In this document: positions 1 to 8,200 of the stretch, in pieces
Numbering within the stretch: position 1 is the stretch's first letter
How the letters are laid out: the number at the start of each line of letters is the position of its first letter
Notes under the pieces: model-generated
Database searches by the model: none
Seen by the model: the letters and a program-made list of their open reading frames with translations, nothing else
What the model was told of the DNA's origin: nothing
Assembly: GCA_028565635.1 (NCBI GenBank)
Contig: JAOXYB010041349.1
Coordinates: forward strand, 1 to 12,973
DNA length: 12,973 nt
Source of the DNA: Phoronis ovalis
Taxonomy: Eukaryota; Phoronida; Phoronidae
Direction of reading: 5' to 3'
Program-made: the position numbers and the translations under genes

Positions 1-700
1 ACCACAAGCTAAAATTTTGGATTGGGTTCCGCGGCACATCCCCGTAGTCAAAAAACCTTGAGTACCCCCCCGGGGTATTAAATAACTACTTTTTAGAGTC
101 AATGTCAAAGTAAGGAATTTGACTATGACAAAAGGTGCTCTTAAAATTAAATATAACAGTAAACACGATAAAGGATAAACAAGTGAATCACTATAGTAGA
201 CATCTACATCCTGGTAGTATATTTATCCCTTGGTGGTCCAACCCCGGGGGGTAGTCAGTCATTCAATGTCACTAGATATATGTGCCGCTCAATAGGCCCC
301 CTTTTTCCAGCTCCCGGATTTACCACAGGGTATATATGTTTTTCACGTTTCTCAAAGCCTCATTTTATTTACCATAGCCGCGGTATACTGTTCTTGTTGG
401 ATGTACAAACAGGGTGTATTTCTTGGGATTTGCATTTAAGACAGGTATGAAAAGTTAAGGTTCGTAAATTTTCTCATATTTGCTTACCATAGGGTATGTA
501 ATTTACAAGTGAATTTTACACAGGGTATCTACTTTGGGAGAGTTATTACAGATTATATTTTTGGTGACTTTTATTACTACCACAGGGTCAGAGTTTTTAC
601 CCTGGGCCGCACAGCCCTACCAACTTTTTTGTCAAGTACCCCCGGGGTCCGGCTCAAGGCAGTAACTAGTAATCATGTTTGTGAATGGATTTATGAAAAA
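1..700. repeat. degenerate array of short dispersed motifs upstream of the lectin receptor gene
   Basis: No coding exon could be supported here. The stretch is made of two recurring short motifs. The first resembles TACCACAGGGTAT and recurs with changes near 321, 370, 404, 437, 485, 515 and 578, spaced roughly 30 to 60 bases apart. The second is a TACCCCCCGGGGT palindrome, at about 63-77, at about 240-253 (inverted) and at about 639-650. The pattern looks like a decayed minisatellite or the remains of a mobile element. No terminal repeats or target duplications are visible, so the class is unknown. An open frame at 509-844 runs through the array and is judged to be chance. Confidence 0.45.
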
Positions 701-1183
701 GCCCTTATAACTACGTATTTTGCATTTTTAAATTTCGCCCCCTTTTCATTGACTAAAAAAAATTTAGATACTCTTTTTATCAGTATTGCACTTGAATTAA
801 AATATCCTGGTAAATTAATTACCGTAATTACGATAATCAAATAAAGTAGCTTTTTTGTATGTTTGATCAAGAAATTTAATCTTATATCTAACTGTGTAAC
901 TCTACATTTAGCCGTTCTACCAATCATTATGAATATTATTAATTATATTAATGGATCATTTTTATCATACACATACATATAGGGAAATTTGTTATAATAC
1001 GTATGTCCCAAATGTTAAAACATGGCAGGCAAATTCAGTTTTGTGTTGACAAACATTAGAATGAGTGAAAAGTGTTATAACATAATAAAGGTATTGCTCA
1101 GGAACAAAAACAAACCGTGTTATCAGTATTTATATGTATACGTAGTATGCTAAGTGTATTTTGTCTCTTTCATACTGACACAG

Positions 1184-1462
1184 ATGAAATATTATCTTCG
1201 GTTACTTGCGAACGACATACCATGGAAATTACATGCACTGGTAATATCATCCGTATTGTCAATGCTAGCTATGGGCGACATATCAGGAATGTCATCTGCC
1301 CGCATGGTAATACCATCGGTTGTCATGCTGAATCTTCTATGAATATTGTTGAAACGTATTGTAATGGAAAAGAAAGATGTAAGATTCCTGCCAGGAACAG
1401 CATATTTGGAGACCCGTGCGTTGGTGTACACAAATACCTATCTGTGAACTATACTTGTCAAG
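1184..1462 (+). CDS. exon: SUEL-type (rhamnose/galactose-binding) lectin domain
   Basis: This phase 1-1 exon of 279 bases encodes one complete SUEL/Gal_Lectin domain. It carries eight cysteines, the usual number for the family. The family's YGR motif is seen in IRIVNASYGR and its DPC motif in FGDPCVGVHKYLSVNYTC; in studied rhamnose-binding lectins both help form the sugar site. The acceptor is a pyrimidine-rich tract ending CAG at 1181-1183. The donor is CAAG/GTTAGT at 1462/1463. The frame is also open upstream to an in-frame ATG at 1147 followed by a short hydrophobic run (MLSVFCLF). That would give a very short signal peptide. I prefer the splice acceptor because its phase matches the other domain exons, but the ATG start cannot be excluded. 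Confidence 0.88.
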
Positions 1463-4435
1463 GTTAGTTCTCTAAGGAATGGGACGCAGAGTTAATTATG
1501 TATTCTAATTTACAAATGTCAAGTTGTACCACTGCCAGTAATAAAAAATAACTTTATTTTATATGTGTAATCTGTAATAGAAGTGTAATGCAATTGTTGA
1601 TAGGGTAATTTATGTCCAGTAAAAGTCAACTGAAAAACTCAGGTTTATAGTGGCCAATATCCCACATTTCCCCACTGAAATACAGCGAATACAATCATCT
1701 GGAGTTTATATGGTGAAATCTGTCGCCTAGAGAGAGATGGATAACACTACCAATTCTTTTTTTTGTTTCTTTCTTAAAAACATATTTTTGTCGATACTGA
1801 AGAGCCACAGTTTCAAACAATGTTCGTGTCATCTTGTATTTATGTTTAACCTAGAAGTTGGTAAAAACTTTATGTACTTTTAAAAAAGTCCTTTCCACAG
1901 TTTACTTATATTAAAATAAATATATACTGTATGTTAATTAGATAACAAAACTTGCGCTCTTTAAACCTATAATTGATATGTATTAGTTAATTTTAAAATA
2001 AATATATTGTTTGCTCGATAACATATTTCAATCAAGAGTATTCGCTATACTATTTCGTAGTATGAAGGTGAAGCGGCAGGCTGTGAAAGCTGAACAAAAT
2101 ATGCCTATGCCAATTATTTTACAGCTTGTAATACTGTTGAGCCTGTAACAAGGACCGACTGTGGTTATAGTGGAATCTCCGGGGAGGAATGTTTAAGCAA
2201 AGGATGTTGCTTTGATAATTCTATACCCAATGTGACTGAGTGTTTTTTCCAAGCGAAGCCACAAGCTACAGGTAGAATAAAAGCAACATAAACTCTACAA
2301 AGAACGAAATCAAGCTGACTTGCAAGTTTTAAATAGATATCCAATTGTCAGTACCGGCCTGCATTATGGTAAATGTAAAATGTGCAAAGATAAAAGTTGA
2401 CCTTTTGCTGCCCTGAGATCTCCCACCCACATATAATGATTTTAACATATTTCGTTATGCTAAGATCCACAATTTATACAGTTAAGTTAATTTTAAACAC
2501 AGTCAATTAAATTACTGTTTCAATATTTACTGTTTGGCATATACATTGTCTTCATCAGAAGTAATAAATAATTTTGTTGTTTTTCTCAAAGCAGCATACA
2601 TTATTCAGTTGATTAATACCCATTTAATGACTCTTTCAGGAACATTTATCACAACCATCATACCGACTGATACAGATACGTATGATCCGACAAATTGGGG
2701 GAACGTTACAGATGAAAATAATATACACGGCACAACCTACACATTTTACGACACATCTTCTGCGGAGACTAATACCGGTATACTGGCTAGTGACTGGTCC
2801 TGATTTAGAAAAATAATTTGTAATTGCAAGACAATATTAAAATAATCTACAGTTCATCAAAAAACGGTAACAGAAATTATTTCTTATTGCGTGGAAGAAG
2901 TAACTTCAAGTCAAAACACACCTTATTTGCCTTCGTTACTGAAATGAACTACATATATTAAAAGTGGTATTATAACCATAAATATATGGAAAGGAATGTT
3001 GGTACATTTTAAATTCATAACAGCGTTTATTGTACCTTTGCAGAGGCAGTAGTCGGAGGTGTAGTAGGTGCAGTAGGCGTTGCGGCAATAATTCTAGCAG
3101 TTGTTGGTGTCTTTGTTTATAGGTAATTCAACTGTTTTCCAATATTGTGCATAGAATTAACACAAATTTGATATTTTCATAAAAGTGCTGATACGAATAT
3201 TGATTACATGGGGTGACGGGAAATGTTTCCCTGAGTGGAGAGAGCAACATTTTGAAAGCAAAGGACATGTTCTGAGAGCGTGTATAGATCCTGATATAAG
3301 AGTTAAACAATCTATACTTTTGTTTTTAGTGTCCTACATCGCTTAACAGTTCGAAATCATACGGCATTTTTTTTTTACTAGGGCGGTCCCCACTTGATCT
3401 AGTTTTAGATTTTCGTGGCAAAGTAGGTATTATCTTAATTTTGACCAATGTTTCACGGTTTATAACGATTCTTGAGTTATAAAGACAATGAAAAAAATAC
3501 TTGAGATTCAAGGAGTGCACATAATTAGCCAATTTTCAACATAAGACACTGGGCTGTTCTGAATTCAGTCAGATATTCACGTTGTACATTCCACATATTT
3601 TCCCCGAACTATTTTGTAAATGTCACTTTTACTTTTAATAGTTTTAATACTGTCAACAACCACCTTTGTGATGTAACAAAAAGTATTCTGCTTTATTTAA
3701 TATTAATACTATATTTAATGAAGTTAATGTGGCATTATTTTGTAAAATAGTTCTTCAGCATATAAAAAGCACCACGCGTGAAACTGTCCTAATTGATGGA
3801 AGCCAAGTAATAATGTTGTACAGTAGTAAGATCTTGTAAATTTTAAAAAATTCTGAAAATATGAAAGCTTTCTTTTATTTTCAAATGAAAGTCAGCTTGC
3901 TTTTTAAAAAAATGCACAGTTTCCCTGTATCTGAAAATGTTGTAATTGATGCACAGTTAATACAGTATCATCCTTTTACCATTACTCTTGCAGGAGAAGA
4001 TATAAAACTGCAGAACTAAATTTAGCAAACAGTACCAAGCCAGAAGCACCAGAATACTACAACGTTCCATTTCATAGTAACATTCGAACAACAACATCCA
4101 CTATTCAAAACCATGATCAAGCACTTCCAAATGGTACCCAGCAGGATACAAGCCTGAACGAAAACGAAGGAATATACGAACCAGTTTACAGCAACCTAGA
4201 AAACAAAGATGTGTATACACACCTTCAGAATACCACAGGCAGTGAAGTAGAACCAAAAAATATTGACAGTAGTTGTGGTTATACATCCTTAAATCTTCCA
4301 AATGTAAGCGATAGGCAGAAAAGGCAAGAAATAGTTAACAGTTACTTGGAAGTGGAATCTACCAATCACGATACAGACGATTATGCCTATGCTTATGGCC
4401 AGTTCGACAAAAACATCAAAACTAAAAACCAATAA
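1184..4435 (+). CDS. type I membrane receptor: SUEL lectin + P-type trefoil + TM + tyrosine-rich tail (5' partial)
   Basis: Five exons (1184-1462, 2125-2271, 2640-2777, 3044-3122, 3994-4435) splice in frame to about 361 residues ending at TAA 4433-4435. The order is lectin domain, trefoil domain, stalk, membrane helix, cytoplasmic tail. Intron phases are 1, 1, 1, 1 and 2, counting the one entering the first exon. Both extracellular domains are therefore phase 1-1 cassettes, typical of shuffled animal ectodomains. All donors are GT and all acceptors AG, and each junction joins open frame to open frame. The signal peptide must lie on an upstream exon, which I did not find. SUEL domains in known proteins bind rhamnose or galactose, and trefoils occur in mucosal and lectin-like proteins. 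A surface glycan sensor with cytoplasmic signalling is inferred. I do not recognise a named orthologue. The structure is well supported; the function is a guess. Confidence 0.85.
1463..2124 (+). other. intron between lectin and trefoil exons
   Basis: AT-rich sequence bounded by GTTAGT and TTATTTTACAG. No further coding block, RNA gene or clear repeat was seen. Confidence 0.7.
2125..2271 (+). CDS. exon: P-type trefoil domain
   Basis: This exon of 147 bases, phase 1-1, encodes a trefoil (P-type) domain. The six cysteines are spaced C-x10-C-x9-C-x4-C-C-x10-C, an exact fit to the family. The diagnostic segments RTDCGYSG and KGCCFD are present. An NVT sequon lies just before the last cysteine. 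Known trefoil domains are compact disulfide-linked modules of mucus-associated proteins, and some bind glycans. The domain boundaries coincide with the exon boundaries (acceptor ACAG at 2121-2124, donor ACAG/GTAGAA at 2271/2272), so it can be inserted or skipped without a frame change. Confidence 0.9.
2640..2777 (+). CDS. exon: Thr/Asp/Asn-rich extracellular stalk
   Basis: This phase 1-1 exon of 138 bases encodes 46 residues with no cysteine and much Thr, Asp and Asn. It contains an NVT N-glycosylation sequon and many Thr/Ser that could be O-glycosylated. Low-complexity segments of this kind commonly hold a lectin head away from the membrane; that role is inferred from its position between the trefoil domain and the membrane helix. 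The acceptor is CTCTTTCAG ending at 2639; the donor is CCG/GTATAC at 2777/2778. An unspliced transcript would reach a stop at 2801-2803 after about eight extra residues, giving a soluble form. Confidence 0.75.
3044..3122 (+). CDS. exon: single transmembrane helix
   Basis: This exon of 79 bases enters in phase 1 and leaves in phase 2. It encodes about 24 uninterrupted small or hydrophobic residues (Val, Gly, Ala, Ile, Leu, Phe) after one Glu, ending in Tyr and a split Arg codon. The next exon adds more basic residues (RRRYK overall), a standard stop-transfer signal that places the C-terminus in the cytosol. Glycines are spaced GxxxG in the outer half, a pattern known to promote helix pairing in membrane proteins; dimerisation is inferred. 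The acceptor is ACCTTTGCAG ending at 3043. The donor AG/GTAATT is modest, and its own TAA would be read as a stop if the intron stayed in. Confidence 0.85.
3123..3993 (+). other. intron before the cytoplasmic-tail exon, with an unexplained open frame
   Basis: This is an 871-base intron bounded by GTAATT and CTCTTGCAG. Most of it is AT-rich and featureless. One plus-strand frame stays open from 3161 to a TAA at 3344-3346 without an ATG. It encodes 61 residues of balanced composition, including WGDGKCFPEW. It has no obvious splice sites and does not share the frame of the flanking exons. It could be a mobile-element fragment or chance. Confidence 0.5.
3994..4435 (+). CDS. terminal exon: tyrosine-rich cytoplasmic tail with ITAM-like motifs
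   Basis: This last exon enters in phase 2 and encodes a 147-residue tail (counting the split Arg) ending at TAA 4433-4435. Numbering from that Arg, tyrosines are at 4, 22, 23, 62, 66, 75, 97, 118, 131, 133 and 135. YxxL/YxxV motifs are YYNV (22), YEPV (62), YSNL (66), YTHL (75), YTSL (97) and YLEV (118). YSNL and YYNV also fit the YxN pattern bound by Grb2-type SH2 domains. YGQF at 135 fits a YxxPhi sorting signal. YSNL and YTHL are separated by five residues, one fewer than a classical ITAM. There is no kinase or other folded domain; the tail is hydrophilic and probably disordered. Phosphorylation-dependent signalling is inferred from the motifs only. Confidence 0.85.
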
Positions 4436-4625
4436 TACAAAAAAAATCAAGATGCCTTCTGTATAATTCTGAGTAGAAACAGAGTGCATGTACAATTTCT
4501 GTAACACTTTGCCTCCATTTTAGATTATATTATAGAACAGTTTCCATTCTTTTTTGCAGCATTGCGCACGTCTGGTTTGCTGGACGTTTCCCACGTGATG
4601 TTAGCTGAAAATGCCAAAAAATATA

Positions 4626-4631
4626 AATAAA
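4626..4631 (+). terminator. candidate poly(A) signal of the lectin receptor gene
   Basis: An AATAAA hexamer lies about 190 bases after the receptor stop codon, at a normal distance for a short 3' UTR. In AT-rich DNA such hexamers also occur by chance. Confidence 0.45.
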
Positions 4632-5084
4632 CACTACTATACAGTATTACGAAAAATGTTTTTTAACAATCAACAGTAGATAAGTTTTTCTCATGTAAGA
4701 TTTCATATGATGTGATAAGCAAATTCATATTTCCTCGTCTGTAGCGGCATGTTGAGCAAAACTGAAGCCAAAAAAAGTGTTAGATTTTTTTTTACTTGAA
4801 CGAAGTTAGTTAAAATAGCAGAGAAGCTTCGTTGTGCAGGGCTCCTAACGTTGAACATAATGAATTAAATGCGGCGCTGTTTGTACGTGAATACATGATG
4901 GTTTGACTGCGTGCTCATAAAGTTTAACATCATAACTAAATCTCATTATGGAAACAGTTTCAACTTCGTAACGCATTTCCGGAATATCCATAAAGGTATA
5001 ATAATATAATGTTGATTAACATAAAACTAAACATTAAGTAGAACTATTTCTTGAAAATTGCGGTTTCCGAAACTGTGATAACAG

Positions 5085-5090
5085 TTTATT
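5085..5090 (-). terminator. candidate poly(A) signal of the GMC oxidoreductase gene
   Basis: TTTATT on the plus strand is AATAAA on the minus strand. It lies about 117 bases beyond the candidate stop at 5207. A second one at 5282-5287 would serve a transcript ending in the alternative read-through stop at 5488. Both are plausible only by position. Confidence 0.35.
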
Positions 5091-5206
5091 ATATATAAAT
5101 TAACCTTCTCACTGCAATCAGCTGGTGTCGCAAGTGTTATATTGTTAACAAAATATGTTATGCTATCCATGAAACACGATGCTGAGCTGACGCCTCGGCT
5201 TCCAAA

Positions 5207-5235
5207 CTAAAAATTAACCACCAAGAAGTCGACCT
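5207..5235 (-). CDS. possible terminal oxidoreductase exon
   Basis: After a TTGTGCAG acceptor a phase-1 frame reads EVDFLVVNF and stops at TAG 5207-5209. The phase is right and an AATAAA follows about 117 bases on. However, the pyrimidine tract is weak and the peptide is too short to recognise. Some family members carry a longer C-terminal extension, so a different terminal exon may have been missed. Confidence 0.25.
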
Positions 5236-8200
5236 CTGCACAATAGTTATTCTTCAACTTCCAATAACAAACTCATTCAACTCTTTATTAAATCCGATGT
5301 CTGTTCAAGAACATATGCGATAGTATATTATATTTAATTATTTAAAAATCTAATGCTTTTTCGCCAAATGACTGTGAACCAAAGCCTTCTAAGAGGCTTG
5401 ATCTGTAATGACCAGGAACCAAGTTGCACTACACTGTTTCAGAAAACAGTTACACTGGTTTCATATCAAAATAAATATTTTGCTGCATTAGTATGTTATT
5501 TCAAGAAAACGGCACATACCTGGATTTTCCACAAACTCGTAGTTAATGCTCCAGTTGTAATCTTTTGCCATTAACCTCATACATCTCTCAGCTACACCAG
5601 ATATTGTTAGCGAAGGATTAACACCAAGAGAATGGGGCACAATGGAGCCATCCATTACATACAATCCCGAAAAACATTGGTTGGAATTCCCTAAAGATAT
5701 ATTGAGATGTAATTGATTAGGCTTTCACTTATGCTCTTGCTGCCAGTGACATATTTAATATTTAGCTAATTGTAGTATGTCTATCATTTGAGAGAAGTCA
5801 GCTTTATTTCTTGAAGTTCACTTGGAAGTTACTACATAGTTCATAGAAATTACAATAACTAAATACTATGTATTAATTGATGTACATGTACCACAATTTC
5901 ATGTGATTGTGGATTGCGAAGAACATTGTAAATGTGTTACATTGCCAATTTAACTGAAAGTATAATAAAAAACATTACCATAATGAAATTCCACTGAACA
6001 TTGCAGTCATTTTAAATATATTGAGATAAAAACTGACAAGGGCTGACAATATAGTTGTTCTTCTCTAGATTAAGTAGAAGGAATCTATAATTTCCTTTCA
6101 TAAAATTGGACAACAGACACCTCTACTAAAATCTCTACTACTTTTTGTTCACACCCTATTCAGTAAAACGAAAATCAAATACAATATGATAGACAACTTT
6201 TCATTAAAATTATAACCGGTTTGGTAACTTATTGCGAGCTATCAGTATCAAACATATTATACAGTTATTTCTTGACTCATACGAGCATGGACGCTTTAAA
6301 AATATGTATATACCTTCAAAAACTTGTCCTTTATGATTAACTACGCCATCTAATCCTGACTCTCCCATATTACATCCACCCAGTGGATGCACAGTGACGG
6401 TATTTCTGCCATTGAAGAATGGTCTGAGTCTGCTAGACCACGCTGGATTCTCTATGAACGTTCCTCCTAAAGCTTTTGCTGTTAACTTATACGGAAGCAC
6501 CCGCCGACTCTGTTCCCCATAATATCTGTTCCCCAGATGAGTCTGGCAGGCTGGCAAACCTTAAACAGTTCATCCAGCTGGTAATGGAGAACAGACCTGA
6601 TTCTCCACATTAACACTACTAAGTGATTAATTTAGGCGCGAAACCCAATGAAACAATACATTTTTTTGCAAATTTCAGCTGGCAGATAGAGTTCCCCCGC
6701 ATTTTACCTGGCTGGTGAATTAAAAAAAATTCAGCTTGCTGGTGAGTGGGGAACAAAGATGGACTTCCAAGCTACATTACCAAATGTTTTATCTAAGCAT
6801 AAAACATGTAAAAAAAATATGTTGGTGTGCTACATAAAGCCATAAAAATGTATCCTCATTGGGTGCTTCTGCTTATATGCCTATGATATACATAAATGTA
6901 AATAAAATATTTATCTTAAATAATAAAAGATGAAATTAAACGAAAACTAAATCTTTGGCTCTAAGCACATAAAAGGCTGAGTAAACATTCTAATCACATT
7001 GATCGAGAGATGATCTAAAACTTTCATGTGCTTGCTTTAATTAAAGAGTAATATTTTGACAAATCTTGCATTTAAAATTAGTATTTTTGATATAATCGAC
7101 ATACTATCCGAACAGGGCATTGGATTCTATACATAGATACATACATGCAAATGATAACACAAATACATACGTATGTGCGAATGTGCATATGCATACAAAC
7201 AAACATACATACATACATGTATATATTTTGCTAAAAAGCATTACTCAAGGAACAAAATAGATGCTATTTTTATTTCCATCTAAATTGATGATTGTTTGAT
7301 CAACTTTAAAGTTCAGATCGCACTTCTCGACTTGTTATCAAGTTTTTTTTAAACTTTTTCTACTTACTGTGTTAACATTGTGATAATTTGGCCTTTCTCC
7401 AGCATTTTTCCATTCTATTTTGACGCCGTCGTTATCAAGCATAATTTGACCTGTAGTTATCTTGCCATCTTTATCGACATCATCATGACTCATAGCCAAC
7501 AACGGTAAGGTGTTGTTTAGAGCATTACCCTACAATAAACACATTTACCCATATTTTATAATACACATCTTGACGCCTGTGGCACAAAAACCACTACATT
7601 TCTTAGTGTTATGGCAAAATTACCAAGCAGTTTATGATAATCATAAAAAACTACATAATTATGATTCCTATAGTAATTCGTGTTAGAATGGAGCAAGGAA
7701 ATTTTAACTACAAGCTAGAAATACATACCTAGGAGCTAGACATACGCGATAGAAACTTGAAGGGGCTAGACACAGCTAGACAGAAGCTATAAATCTATAC
7801 CTATGAGGTAAATCTAGAACAGTTTTTTTAAGTCCTAGAATATGTCTCTATAGCTTTTAAAATTTCTAGATCTACAAGTTTTAGCTTCTAATTGTTGAGC
7901 ACGAATATCAGGCTCATGCAAATAGATCTGTAGCATCTAACAGTTGGTATTTATTACGTGCGTATGTATGATGTTCAGATGTGTAGCGTCTAAGTAATTT
8001 TTGTATTTTCTAACGATTATTGTCCAAAACTGTTTGGTACAAAACAGTATTACTATCATGTAAAGCACTAAAATTCTTAGGACTAACTTTATAAGGTATT
8101 TGTCATTTTAACCTTTGCATAAAGGTCCTCCAAATGATTACTGCAACTGTTACTTGAAATTTAATGTTAAGTGTATATAATATACCAATATGTGCAGAAA

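Larger units (their letters stand above)
4436..5206. other. space between the two convergent genes (3' UTRs)
   Basis: This AT-rich stretch follows the receptor stop codon on the plus strand and the possible oxidoreductase stop on the minus strand. It must hold both 3' untranslated regions. No convincing additional exon was found on either strand, although a missing C-terminal oxidoreductase exon would be expected here. Confidence 0.55.

Noticed and set aside
509-844. 111-codon plus-strand open frame, with an overlapping minus-strand frame at 691-927
   Set aside because: No recognisable domain; it runs through the degenerate motif array and lacks any protein-like pattern, so it is taken as chance.
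1147-1183. In-frame ATG with short hydrophobic run as the receptor start
   Set aside because: The hydrophobic part is only about eight residues. The sequence there is a good pyrimidine tract plus CAG acceptor in the same phase as all other ectodomain introns. Kept as an alternative only.
4080-4435. Tail motifs as classical ITIMs
   Set aside because: None of the YxxL/V motifs has Ile, Val, Leu or Ser two residues before the tyrosine, as the ITIM consensus requires.
6675-6765. Inverted repeat around an A-run as a MITE
   Set aside because: The arms match only loosely and can be aligned equally well as direct repeats, so no element boundary can be defended.
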